A program made the translations under genes and the position numbers. This document shows, piece after piece, positions 1 through 7,619 of a stretch of 64,000 nucleotides of DNA (the first letter of the stretch is position 1; the number at the start of each line of letters is the position of its first letter). Source of the DNA: Coriobacteriaceae bacterium (GTDB lineage Bacteria > Actinomycetota > Coriobacteriia > Coriobacteriales > Eggerthellaceae); assembly GCA_015062685.1 (NCBI GenBank), contig SUUE01000001.1:209704-273703 (forward strand), written 5' to 3'. The notes below the pieces were generated by a model that saw only the letters and a list, made by a program, of their open reading frames with translations, searched no databases and was not told the origin of the DNA.

Positions 1-290
1 GGCCCGTCGGGCTGCTTGGGGCCTTCCGCGCCCCAGCCCTCGATGCCGCCGGCGAGGCTGCCGTCTATCTGCTTCTCGAGCGCGACCTTGGCGCCCAGCT
101 TCTGGACGGCGCCGATGGACGCCCTGACGTCGCTCGAATCGAGCACGCCCTCCAGCCGCGAGGTGCCCTCGGCCATGGCGGAAAACAGGATCGCGCGGTG
201 CGAAATCGATTTATCACCCGGCACCGAGCATGTGCCGTCGAGCGGACCGTGCAGCGGTTCAATTACTTTTGGTTTGCGTTCGTCAGACAT
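1..290 (-). CDS. aroA: 3-phosphoshikimate 1-carboxyvinyltransferase (EPSP synthase), N-terminal part
   Basis: Enolpyruvyl transfer from PEP to shikimate-3-phosphate, sixth step of the shikimate pathway, cytoplasmic. This frame is not in the ORF track because the window edge removes the stop. Reading the minus strand from the ATG at 290 gives 96 codons. They contain the family's PEP/substrate-binding signature VPGDKSISHRAILFSAMAEG, with Lys27, Ser28 and Arg32 in the expected places, then the S-R-L-E-G-V-L-x-S-x-D-V stretch typical of the first repeat domain. A GGAG sits 6 bases before the ATG. About three quarters of the gene lies outside the window. The first residues (MSDERKPKVIEPL) form a short family-variable leader. 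Confidence 0.93.
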   Translation of the reverse strand, partial: MSDERKPKVIEPLHGPLDGTCSVPGDKSISHRAILFSAMAEGTSRLEGVLDSSDVRASIGAVQKLGAKVALEKQIDGSLAGGIEGWGAEGPKQPDG

Positions 291-453
291 GGTTAGCTCC
301 TTTGCGCTCGAGCGAGCTCTTCGCGAAGGCCGCACCCTTGCGGATTCGCGCTTCGCTTACTGGCATTCTATCATCTTGCACGCGCTTCGCACGCGTCTAC
401 ACGAGCGCGTCAGACGACATGCCGAAAGCGTTACATTACATGCGGTTGGAAGG

Positions 454-2304
454 CTATTCCGCGAGCTTGTTGACGCGGCGGTCGTACGTGAGGATGCCGT
501 TCGTCTCCTCTTCGATATCGCTCACTTGAGTATAAACGTATCCCGCCAGCCCCTTGGGCTCGAGTGCGTCCATCTCGGCAAGCGAGCCGAGCACGGCCGC
601 GCGCCATTCGTCGCGGTCGTCGAAGGGCTCGTAGCCGTACGCCTCGTCGAGCGAGCTGTGGCCGTCCACTCGGTGCGTGAAGCCGCCGAATTCCGAGGTG
701 AAGAACGCGCGCCGCGCGCCGCCATCGCGCCACACGCGATGGTCGCGGAAGTAGTTGTGCACGCTCTGGAAGTCTCCTGCGCCCTGATCGTACCAGCCGC
801 TCACGGCGTCGACGAGGCGCTTGGGGTCAAGCTGGCACACGAGGCTGCACGCCGCGCGCGACCGGAACTGCCCCCAGCCCTCGTTGAAGAGCGACCAGCC
901 GATGATGCACGGGTGGTTGCCGAGGCCCGTCACGGTATCGCGGCACGTCGCGAGCCACTCCTCGCGGTAGGCCTCGCTGGCCGCGCCGAGATTTTCCCAA
1001 TGGGCGGGCACGTCGTCGCGGTAGTGGCGCCAGCTGAACCTGAAGAGCGTGGGCTTGTAGCTCCAATGCCACGTGTTGATCTCGTGGCCGCCGCCGCTCA
1101 CCATGTCCTGCAGCACGAGCATGCCCATGCGGTCGCAATGGTAGTACCAGCGCTCGGCCTCCACCTTGATGTGCTTGCGCATGAGGTTGAAGCCGGCCTC
1201 GTGCATGGCGCGGATGTCGAACGCGAGCGCCTCGTCGGCGGGCGCCGTCATGAGGCCGTCCGGCCAGTACGCCTGGTCGAGGATGCCCTTTATGAACAGG
1301 GGCTTGCCGTTGAGGAAGACGCGCTTGCGCCCTGCAGGGCCCTCGCGCATCTCCACCTTCCTGAACCCGCAGTAGCTTTCAACACGGTCGTTGCCGTAGA
1401 CGATGCGCAGCCCGTAGAGGTGCGGGGCCTCGGGGCACCAGAGCTTCGCGTCAGGCACGTGCAGCGCCACCGCGCACGTGGCATCGGCCTCGCACGATGC
1501 GGTGGCCAGGGGTTCGCCCCGGGTGTCGAGGCCGTCGAAGATGGACACCTCGACGCTGCCCGGCGCCCCACTGGCGCCGCTCAAGCGCAAGCCGACGGCC
1601 ACGATGCCGGTGTCGGGGTCTGGGTCGATGACGGCCGACTCCACGCGCGCCTGCGGAACGCTTTCCACCCACACCGTCTGCCAGATGCCGCTCTGGGCCG
1701 TGTACCAGATGTCTCCGCGATCGAGCCGCTGCTTGCCGCGCAGGTGCGCGCCGTATTCGCTCGGGTCAGCCACGCATACGAGCAGCTCGTTTTCGCCCTC
1801 ATGCACATGGCCGGTCACGTCGATGCCGAACGGCGTGTAGCCGCCCACGTGCGTGGCCACGACTTCGCCGTTCACGCGCACCGCGCACGCGTAGTCGACC
1901 GCCTGGAAGTGGAGCAGCGTGCACTCCCCCGCCTCGCCGGCCGAGAGTTCAAACGTCGTGCGGTACCACAGCAGGCTGCCCGGCTTGAGCTGGCGCCCCA
2001 CGCCGGAGAGCGGCGCCTCGGGCGAGAACGGCACGATGATGGGCGTGTCGATATGCTCGGGAGCGCTCGCTTCGGACGTGACCACGACCAGGTCGGCGCC
2101 CTCCTCGTAGGCGCCTTCCACGAACGCGCAGCTCCACTCGCCGTTCAGGACGCGGAAGGACTCGCGCGCGAACTGTGGCGTCGGGTGCTCCTCGAGCACG
2201 TGAGCCGGGTCGAGCGCCTCGCCCCACGGCGTGTAGAGCACGGCGAGCTCCGACTCCTTGTGCTCCTTCGGCTTCGCGCCGAGAACCTTCTTCAAGTGAA
2301 GCAT
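454..2304 (-). CDS. Glycoside hydrolase family 2 protein (beta-galactosidase/beta-glucuronidase type)
   Basis: Retaining beta-glycosidase, probably cytoplasmic since no signal peptide is visible. Order: N-terminal jelly-roll sugar-binding domain (about 40-180), Ig-like domain (about 185-305), TIM-barrel catalytic domain (about 310-610). The acid/base Glu475 is in IIGWSLFNEGWGQF and the nucleophile Glu538 in FFTSEFGGFTHR; the C-terminal YVYTQVSDIEEETNG is a usual GH2 barrel motif. At 616 residues it is the size of short GH2 enzymes, far below LacZ. The start follows GGAGATCGC. It stands alone between aroA and a palindromic repeat with no sugar transporter beside it, so the substrate cannot be told from context. 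Host-glycan or glucuronide hydrolysis is a guess. Confidence 0.87.
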   Translation of the reverse strand: MLHLKKVLGAKPKEHKESELAVLYTPWGEALDPAHVLEEHPTPQFARESFRVLNGEWSCAFVEGAYEEGADLVVVTSEASAPEHIDTPIIVPFSPEAPLSGVGRQLKPGSLLWYRTTFELSAGEAGECTLLHFQAVDYACAVRVNGEVVATHVGGYTPFGIDVTGHVHEGENELLVCVADPSEYGAHLRGKQRLDRGDIWYTAQSGIWQTVWVESVPQARVESAVIDPDPDTGIVAVGLRLSGASGAPGSVEVSIFDGLDTRGEPLATASCEADATCAVALHVPDAKLWCPEAPHLYGLRIVYGNDRVESYCGFRKVEMREGPAGRKRVFLNGKPLFIKGILDQAYWPDGLMTAPADEALAFDIRAMHEAGFNLMRKHIKVEAERWYYHCDRMGMLVLQDMVSGGGHEINTWHWSYKPTLFRFSWRHYRDDVPAHWENLGAASEAYREEWLATCRDTVTGLGNHPCIIGWSLFNEGWGQFRSRAACSLVCQLDPKRLVDAVSGWYDQGAGDFQSVHNYFRDHRVWRDGGARRAFFTSEFGGFTHRVDGHSSLDEAYGYEPFDDRDEWRAAVLGSLAEMDALEPKGLAGYVYTQVSDIEEETNGILTYDRRVNKLAE

Positions 2305-2340
2305 GCGATCTCCTCGTCAGTCGATGCCTATTCGCCCGAA

Positions 2341-2363
2341 GGACGCGCGGAGCGCGCCCCTAC
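2341..2363. repeat. GTAGGGGCGC-type short palindrome (type A)
   Basis: GGACGCGCGGAGCGCGCCCC followed by TAC. It is self-complementary around CGCGCGGAGCGCG. The same 23-bp sequence, in either orientation, recurs at about 16039, 36793, 36864, 39225, 47525 and 48908. Here it directly abuts the larger 32-bp-arm palindrome that starts at 2366. Confidence 0.8.
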
Positions 2364-2365
2364 AT

Positions 2366-2467
2366 GAGACACGGGGGTCAGGGCCCTTTGTCTCATTGCA
2401 AAACCATTGCGAGCGAAGCGCGGTGGCGCGTCCTCAATGAGACAAAGGGCCCTGACCCCCGTGTCTC
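2366..2467. repeat. Long palindromic element with perfect 32-bp arms, copy 1
   Basis: The left arm 2366-2397 begins GAGACACGGGGGTCAGGGCC. The right arm 2436-2467 is its exact reverse complement over 32 bases, around a 38-base centre that contains GCGAAGCGCGGT. A second copy with the same arms and a similar centre lies at 38083-38195. Arms of this kind (GGGGTCAGGGCCC...) recall REP-type sequences moved by IS200-like (RAYT) transposases; no such transposase is in the window. It sits between the GH2 start and the reductase stop. Confidence 0.85.
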
Positions 2468-2504
2468 ACCCCGTCGTAGAGCGCGCCCACAGATACGGGA
2501 AGCC

Positions 2505-3122
2505 CTAGCGCACGAAGCTCGTCATCTGCATGGGCTCGCGCTCGGGCACGCCGAAGTGCTCCTTGCCCAGCGCGATGCTCTTCATGAGGAACGCCATGTT
2601 GCGCGCGAGGGTGCGCATCTGCTGGATGCCCTCCTCGTCCTGCGATGCCTCGCCCGGAAGCCTGCCGTGCACGCCGTTCCAGTACTGGCCCGACGCGATG
2701 GGCATGCCCGAGATGCCGAAGTACTTGTTCAGCTCGTCCCACGTGGCGGTGAGGCCGCCCCGGCGCGCGCACGCCACCGCGGCGCCCACCTTCATGGTCT
2801 TGTCGAAGCTCGAGCTGTAGAACAGCCTGTCGAGCAGGCTCACGAGCGTGCCGTTTGCAGACGCGTAGTAGACGGGCGATGCGAGCACGAGGCCGTCGGC
2901 CTGCTCGAACTTGGCCGCCACCTCGTTGACGATGTCGTCGTAGACACACTTGCCGAGTTTCGAGCACCCGCCGCATGCCACGCACCCGCGGATTACCTCC
3001 TTGCCCACGTTCACGACCTCGGTCTCGATGCCCTCCGCATCGAAGACGCGGATCATCTCGTCGAGCGCCACCTGCGTGTTGCTCTCCTTGCGCGGGCTCG
3101 CGTTGATCATGAGAACCTTCAT
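2505..3122 (-). CDS. NADPH-dependent FMN reductase family / flavodoxin-fold oxidoreductase
   Basis: Flavin-binding reductase of the flavodoxin fold, cytoplasmic. MKVLMINASPRKESNT is the phosphate-binding loop of NAD(P)H:FMN reductases and related iron-sulfur flavoproteins. A cysteine cluster follows (Cys47, Cys50, Cys53 and Cys59 in GCVACGGCSKLGKC), as in multimeric flavodoxins. ASPVYYASANG is the usual second flavin loop, and ARRGGLTATWDELNKYFGISGMPIASGQYW matches the family's C-terminal half. The ORF track starts 17 codons upstream; I use the ATG at 3122 because GGAG lies 6-7 bases before it and the protein then starts with the conserved strand. Length is 205 aa. The electron acceptor is unknown, and it stands alone between repeats and rluB. 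Confidence 0.82.
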   Translation of the reverse strand: MKVLMINASPRKESNTQVALDEMIRVFDAEGIETEVVNVGKEVIRGCVACGGCSKLGKCVYDDIVNEVAAKFEQADGLVLASPVYYASANGTLVSLLDRLFYSSSFDKTMKVGAAVACARRGGLTATWDELNKYFGISGMPIASGQYWNGVHGRLPGEASQDEEGIQQMRTLARNMAFLMKSIALGKEHFGVPEREPMQMTSFVR

Positions 3123-3237
3123 GGTTTTCTCCATCCCACCGTGGTTTACCTCTCGCGAGTATTGTAATCGCACAGCAGGAATCGAGCTCGCGGCGGGGCG
3201 TTCCTGTAACCCAATGTTCGCGGGATCGCGAGGGAGG

Positions 3238-3996
3238 CTACTGGAGGGAATCCACTTCCCGCTTCGTGAGCTCGCGCCATTTGCCTGAGGGCAGGCTGCC
3301 GAGCTCGAGCGGGCCGAACGAGGCGCGGTGCAGCTTGCGAACCTTGCGACCCACGGCCTCGAACATGCGCTTCACTTGGTGGTAGCGCCCCTCGTGGATC
3401 GTGATGCGCACCACGCGGCGCGCTTCGTCGTCGAACTCCACCACGGCGGGCTGCGTGGGGCCGTCGTCCAGCTCGACGCCCTGGCGCAGCGCGTCGGCCT
3501 GGCGCTTGCCCAGCGGCGCGTCGAGCGTGGCGATGTAGGTCTTGCTCACGTGCTTGCTCGGGTGCAGCAGGGCGTTTCCGAGGTTGCCGTCCGTCGAGAA
3601 AAGGAGCAGCCCCGTCGTATCCGCGTCCAGCCTGCCGATCGGGTAGAGGCCGGGGAATTCGCGCGTGGGCACGAGGTCCGCGACGATCGGCCTGTCGGAC
3701 TGGGCCTTCATGGTGGTTATGACGCCGGCGGGCTTGTTGAGCATGATGGTGACGGGGCCGTCGGAAAGCTTCACTTCCGCGCCGTCAACCGTCACGACGT
3801 CTACGAGCGGGTCCACCTTCGAGCCAAGTTCCGTCACGACCTCGCCGTTCACGCGCACGCGGCCGGCGGTCATGAGGTTCTCAGACGCGCGCCTCGAGGC
3901 CACGCCCGCGCGCGCGAGGAACTTCTGGAGGCGCATCGGCACGATGCGGCCGCCGCGGCCGTCCTCGGGCCTGTCCTCGTAGCGGGTGCCCTCCAT
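3238..3996 (-). CDS. rluB: 23S rRNA pseudouridine synthase, RsuA/RluB family
   Basis: Converts a specific uridine to pseudouridine in 23S rRNA. An S4 RNA-binding domain (MRLQKFLARAGVASRRASENL, from about residue 21) is followed by the pseudouridine synthase domain with the catalytic Asp in IGRLDADTTGLLLFSTDG. HQVKRMFEAVGRKVRKLHR is the closing family motif. It begins 3 bases after the scpB stop, and the scpA-scpB-rluB order is a common conserved gene string, so co-transcription is very likely. The first ATG (3996) gives a 20-residue N-terminal extension before the S4 domain. The alternative ATG at residue 21 has no better ribosome site, so the start is uncertain. RluB and RsuA specificity cannot be separated by eye; gene order favours RluB. 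Confidence 0.9.
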   Translation of the reverse strand: MEGTRYEDRPEDGRGGRIVPMRLQKFLARAGVASRRASENLMTAGRVRVNGEVVTELGSKVDPLVDVVTVDGAEVKLSDGPVTIMLNKPAGVITTMKAQSDRPIVADLVPTREFPGLYPIGRLDADTTGLLLFSTDGNLGNALLHPSKHVSKTYIATLDAPLGKRQADALRQGVELDDGPTQPAVVEFDDEARRVVRITIHEGRYHQVKRMFEAVGRKVRKLHRASFGPLELGSLPSGKWRELTKREVDSLQ

Positions 3997-3999
3997 TGG

Positions 4000-4710
4000 C
4001 TACTCGTCGTCCATGTTGAACGTGAGCGAGTCGAAATCGACCTTCTCGACCACCCCGAAGAGCGCTGCCTGCGCATCGGTGGCCATCTGCTCGGGGCTCG
4101 GCATGGCGTTCTCTGCGGGCAGCAGCTCGGTCTGCGCAGGCGCGCCCAGGCGCTCGCGGATGAGCTGTGCCGTCTTCTCGTCGGGCGCGAACTCCTCCAG
4201 GTTGGGCAGGTCGGCGATAGAGCTCAGGCCGTACTTCTCGAGGAACGTCGCGGTGGTCGCGTAGAGCGTGGGGTTGCCCGGCGCGTCTGCCGTGCCCGCC
4301 TCGCGCACGTAGCCGCGCTCGACGAGCGTGCCGATGGGGCCGTCGGACGTGACACCGCGGATGGCCGACACCTGCGAGCGCGTGACCGGCTGCGAGTAGG
4401 CGATGATAGCGAGCGTCTCGAGCGCCGCGCTCGAGAGCCGCCTCGTGTCCCACGACAGCACGTACTTCTCAACGAGCTCGTGGTAGGCGGGGTGCGTGTA
4501 GAGCCGCCAGCCGCCCGCGACCTGGCGCAGCTGGATGCCGCGCCCGCCCTCGTCGAGCTGGCGCTTCAGCTCGTTCAGGGCGAGCTCGATCTCCTCGACG
4601 TTCTCCTCGAAGAGCTTGGCGAGCGTCACGGCGCTCACCGGCTCGTCGCTCACGAACAGCAGCGATTCAATCGCCGCCGGCAATTCCTCGAGCGTCATTT
4701 CCTCAAGCAT
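4000..4710 (-). CDS. scpB: Segregation and condensation protein B
   Basis: Subunit of the SMC-ScpA-ScpB condensin that compacts and segregates the chromosome; a dimer of two winged-helix domains. LEELPAAIESLLFVSDEPVS (first winged helix) and LSSAALETLAIIAYSQPVTRSQVSAIRGV (second) are diagnostic. I move the start from the ORF track's 4731 to the ATG at 4710. GGAGG stands 6 bases before it, and it overlaps the scpA stop by 8 bases (ATGCTTGA), a typical coupled junction. The protein is then 236 aa. The C-terminal 50 residues, acidic and ending FNMDDE, are variable in the family. Confidence 0.94.
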   Translation of the reverse strand: MLEEMTLEELPAAIESLLFVSDEPVSAVTLAKLFEENVEEIELALNELKRQLDEGGRGIQLRQVAGGWRLYTHPAYHELVEKYVLSWDTRRLSSAALETLAIIAYSQPVTRSQVSAIRGVTSDGPIGTLVERGYVREAGTADAPGNPTLYATTATFLEKYGLSSIADLPNLEEFAPDEKTAQLIRERLGAPAQTELLPAENAMPSPEQMATDAQAALFGVVEKVDFDSLTFNMDDE

Positions 4711-5572
4711 CAAGCGCCTCCAATTCGGCATCGCCGTCTACGTTTGACTCGGTATCTTCTGCCCCGGCCGCCTGGGCGCCCTGCCCCGCGCCAATCAGGC
4801 CGTCGTCCTCGTTGTCGTCGAACACGAGGTCGCCTGAGCCCTCGATGTACGATATGTCAATATCGCCGAAGGCGTGGTCCTGCACGATGTTGACCATCGA
4901 GCGCTTATAGAGCTCGAGCACGGCCAAGAACGTGACGACCACGATGGGCGTGGGCGTGTCGCCGCCCACGAGCTCGGAGAAGCGCACGCGCTTCTTGTTC
5001 TTGATGCGCGTGTGGAGCGCGCGCACGTGGATCTCCACGGGAATGGGCTTGGCGGCGATGTGGTCCGATTCGAGCAGCGCCACCTCGCGGCGCGCGTAGG
5101 CGCCCGCCGCCATGAATGCGATGGACTCGAGCGGCACGTCGCGCAGGAAGTCGGGCATGGCCTTCAGGAACTCCTGGTCGGGGCCGAACACGCGCGGGTG
5201 GAGCCTCATCTGCGCCTGCTCGCGGCCTTCGAGCATGGCGGCCGCGCTCTTGAACTTCTTGTATTCGAGCAGCCTGGCCACGAGCAGGTCGCGCGCCTCG
5301 GTCGGCCCGAGCTCGACGAGCTCCTCCGTGGTTTCGTCGCGCTCGCGCGGCACGAGGCTCGCCGCCTTGATCTCGAGCAGCGTGGACGCCACGAGCAGGA
5401 AGTCGCTCGCTACGTCGAGGTCGACCACGCTCATCTTGGATATCTCGGCCAGGTACTGGTCGGCGATCTCGGCGATGTTGATAGACCCGATGTCCACCCT
5501 CTGGCGGCTCACCAGGTAGAGGAGGATGTCGAACGGCCCCTCGAAGTTGTCTGTGCGCACCCTATACGACAT
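4703..5572 (-). CDS. scpA: Segregation and condensation protein A (kleisin)
   Basis: Kleisin that bridges the SMC heads and binds ScpB. YRVRTDNFEGPFDILLYLVSRQRVDI is the family N-terminus, and DFLLVASTLLEIKAASLVP follows as expected. The C-terminal winged helix (RVRFSELVGGDTPTPIVVVTFLAVLELYKRSMVNIVQ) ends near residue 240. A further 45-residue acidic tail (DNEDDGLIG...AELEALDA) is longer than in most ScpA and low in complexity. It is coupled to scpB by an 8-base overlap and lies 15 bases after the M50 protease gene, giving the string M50-scpA-scpB-rluB. Confidence 0.94.
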   Translation of the reverse strand: MSYRVRTDNFEGPFDILLYLVSRQRVDIGSINIAEIADQYLAEISKMSVVDLDVASDFLLVASTLLEIKAASLVPRERDETTEELVELGPTEARDLLVARLLEYKKFKSAAAMLEGREQAQMRLHPRVFGPDQEFLKAMPDFLRDVPLESIAFMAAGAYARREVALLESDHIAAKPIPVEIHVRALHTRIKNKKRVRFSELVGGDTPTPIVVVTFLAVLELYKRSMVNIVQDHAFGDIDISYIEGSGDLVFDDNEDDGLIGAGQGAQAAGAEDTESNVDGDAELEALDA

Positions 5573-5587
5573 TCACGCCCCGCGAAC

Positions 5588-6271
5588 CTAGTACACCGGG
5601 AATATGACGTTGAACAGGTTGAGCGCCGTCGCGTTCAGGTAGAGCCCGATCGGGTCGACATGCAGGAACTGCGGCACCGCGATCACCAGCACCAGGAAGA
5701 TCGGCAGCGCGTACTGCTGGATCTTGTAGTAGGTGGGCAGGTACTTCGTAGGGCAGAAGAACGCGAAGATGGACGAGCCGTCGAGCGGCGGGATGGGCAG
5801 CAGGTTGAAGAACATGAGGAACAGGTTGATCTGCACGTAGTACGGCAGAAAGTAGGCGAACACGTAGAGCAGCAGCTCGTTGTTCATGGCGAGCTGGTAG
5901 ACCGGCAGCGTCATGGAGCACACCCATGCGATGCCCGCGCCCACGAGCGCCTGCAGCAAGTTCGCGGCGGGGCCCGCCAGACCCACGATGAGGTCGCCCT
6001 TGCGGGGGTCCTTGAAGTAGCGCGGGTTGTAGGGCACCGGCTTTGCGTAGCCGAACACAGGCATGTGCATGGCCATGAGCATGACAGGCAGCAGCACCGT
6101 ACCGAACGGGTCGATGTGCTTGATGGGGTTGAACGACAGGCGCCCCTGCCCCTTCGCGGTGGGGTCGCCCAGCTTGTAGGCGGCGAAGGCGTGGCCCATC
6201 TCGTGTAGGACGATGGCCGGCACGAACGCGATGATCGAGCATATGATGTATGGCAGGTAATCTGATGTCAT
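5588..6271 (-). CDS. Site-2 protease family (peptidase M50) membrane protein
   Basis: Intramembrane zinc metalloprotease fold. The zinc-binding HEMGH is in the first hydrophobic segment (IIAFVPAIVLHEMGHAFAAYKLGDP), and the third ligand Asp is in NLLPIPPLDGSSI. Five or six membrane segments can be seen. At 227 aa it is of the short type without a PDZ domain, the class usually found beside scpA in Actinobacteria and Firmicutes, whose substrates are mostly unknown. It is the first gene of the minus-strand string leading to scpAB, and it is divergent from usp across 164 bases. Confidence 0.88.
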   Translation of the reverse strand: MTSDYLPYIICSIIAFVPAIVLHEMGHAFAAYKLGDPTAKGQGRLSFNPIKHIDPFGTVLLPVMLMAMHMPVFGYAKPVPYNPRYFKDPRKGDLIVGLAGPAANLLQALVGAGIAWVCSMTLPVYQLAMNNELLLYVFAYFLPYYVQINLFLMFFNLLPIPPLDGSSIFAFFCPTKYLPTYYKIQQYALPIFLVLVIAVPQFLHVDPIGLYLNATALNLFNVIFPVY

Positions 6272-6398
6272 GCGCCCATGATACCCGTTAGCGCCCCGCC
6301 CTGGCGGAACGCCTCAAGTTCTCCGTAGGTTAACTCATCTCGATTCTCGCCGAACATGGCGCTCTCGCGGGTTACTATTACCCTATCTATAAACGATT

Positions 6399-6410
6399 CT
6401 GCAATTGCAG
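6399..6410. promoter_or_regulatory. 12-bp perfect palindrome upstream of the usp gene
   Basis: CTGCAATTGCAG, exactly self-complementary, lies 26 bases before the usp ATG and just after a TATAAA-like hexamer (6388-6393). The position suits an operator for the stress protein promoter. No regulator is assigned, and no good -35 was seen. Confidence 0.35.
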
Positions 6411-6435
6411 GCGCATAAACGAAGGAGTGGTTCAC

Positions 6436-6918
6436 ATGGCTCGTTACGCTAAGATCCTCGCCGCCCTCGACGGCAGTGCCTCCCAGGAAGCCGTTATCCG
6501 CAGGGCGTTCTCGATCGCTCACGACAACAACGCGGAAGTGCTGCTCGCGCACGTCATCGACTCGACCCTCTTCGAGACCGGCGGCGTAACCGGCGACGAC
6601 ATCGCGCAGGCGAACAAGGAGTCCATCGAGAAGGACCTCGCCCGCTACCTCAACCGCGCCAACAGCGATCCGCACATCACCTCCGTTGACATCGTCGTGA
6701 AGGCGGGCAACATCGCCGAGACCCTCGTCAACGACATCGCGAAGCCCTTCGGCCCCGACCTGGTAATCTGCGGCGTGCGCGGCCTCTCGAGCATCAAATA
6801 CGCGTTCGTCGGCAGCGTGTCCACCTACCTCGTGCGCAACGTGGACTGCGACGTGCTGGTTGTGCGCCCCGAATCCATCGAGGACGTGGACTACGCCGAA
6901 TACGAGGACTACGAGTAA
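6436..6918 (+). CDS. Universal stress protein (UspA family)
   Basis: Single-domain Usp fold, cytoplasmic, probably ATP-binding. YAKILAALDGSASQEAVIRRAFSIA is the usual first strand and helix. GVRGLSSIKYAFVGSVSTYLV fits the G-x2-G-x9-G-S nucleotide signature of the ATP-binding subgroup. The C-terminal strand is DCDVLVVRPES, followed by a short acidic tail (DYAEYEDYE). The ORF track starts at a GTG at 6427; I use the ATG at 6436 because GAAGGAG is 8 bases upstream. It is a single gene divergent from the M50 gene. The role of single-domain Usp proteins is usually stress survival or growth arrest; nothing here narrows it. Confidence 0.9.
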   Translation: MARYAKILAALDGSASQEAVIRRAFSIAHDNNAEVLLAHVIDSTLFETGGVTGDDIAQANKESIEKDLARYLNRANSDPHITSVDIVVKAGNIAETLVNDIAKPFGPDLVICGVRGLSSIKYAFVGSVSTYLVRNVDCDVLVVRPESIEDVDYAEYEDYE

Positions 6919-7022
6919 GCGCTTCTTGCGGGGGCTCGCGCAACGCCGCCCCCGCACGTTCCACCCGGTCTAGTCTCGTCGCCGTTTCGCATTAAACGAT
7001 GGCGAAGAAGGAGGCGATTGAC

Positions 7023-7619
7023 ATGAACGGCCTTTTCGCGGAAACCCTGAGGAAGCTCAGGACCGACAGCGGGCTCACGCAGAGGGAGCTCGCGGCGCGC
7101 ATGTACGTCACCCGCCCGACCGTCGCCCGATGGGAGAGCAACAGCCGCCTCCCCGACGCGGCGATGCTGTCGCGGCTCGCCCGATGCTTGGGCGTCGACA
7201 TCGGAACGCTGCTTTCCGCCGCGGCCGAAAGCGACGAAGCCCCCAATGTCATCATGGTCGACGACAGGAAGGTCGTCCTCGCGGGTGGATTGCCCGTTCT
7301 CGAGGATGTCATGCCCAACGCCACGGTCGTGGGCTTCACGCGGCCGACGGAGGCGATCGAATACGCGAAGGGCAACCGCGTGGCCCTGGCGTTCCTGGAC
7401 ATAGAGCTGGGCAACACGAGCGGCTTCGACCTATGCCGCACGCTGCTCGACGTGAACCCTCGCACGAACATCGTGTTCCTGACCGCATATGCCGAATACT
7501 CCCTAGATGCGTGGAGCACCGGAGCGAGCGGTTTCATGGTAAAGCCGATCACGGCCGAGGGCGTTCGCGAGCAGCTCGCCCGTCTGCGCTTCCCGCTCTC
7601 GACAGGAAGCTCGACCTAA
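7023..7619 (+). CDS. XRE helix-turn-helix plus receiver-domain response regulator
   Basis: Cytoplasmic two-component regulator with an uncommon order. An XRE-type HTH comes first (residues 4-60, TLRKLRTDSGLTQRELAARM). A CheY-like receiver follows (73-190) with acidic pocket Asp80/Asp81, phospho-acceptor Asp126 in FLDIEL, Thr154 and Lys174 (MVKPI). The classic partner of a LytS-type kinase has a C-terminal LytTR domain; none is present. AAGGAGG lies 8 bases before the ATG at 7023, which decides the start over the ORF track's 6999. The stop overlaps the kinase ATG (TAATG), so the two are translationally coupled and are almost certainly partners. Targets are unknown; the nearby PP2C phosphatase gene is one possibility. 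Confidence 0.88.
   Translation: MNGLFAETLRKLRTDSGLTQRELAARMYVTRPTVARWESNSRLPDAAMLSRLARCLGVDIGTLLSAAAESDEAPNVIMVDDRKVVLAGGLPVLEDVMPNATVVGFTRPTEAIEYAKGNRVALAFLDIELGNTSGFDLCRTLLDVNPRTNIVFLTAYAEYSLDAWSTGASGFMVKPITAEGVREQLARLRFPLSTGSST

Noticed and set aside
16-2367. 783-codon plus-strand ORF, and others such as 11335-13824, 34402-36867 and 39910-42504
   Set aside because: They are antisense shadows of the GH2, lut, hppA and infB genes. High GC third positions keep the opposite frame open, and the translations are Arg/His/Ala/Val-rich with no motifs.
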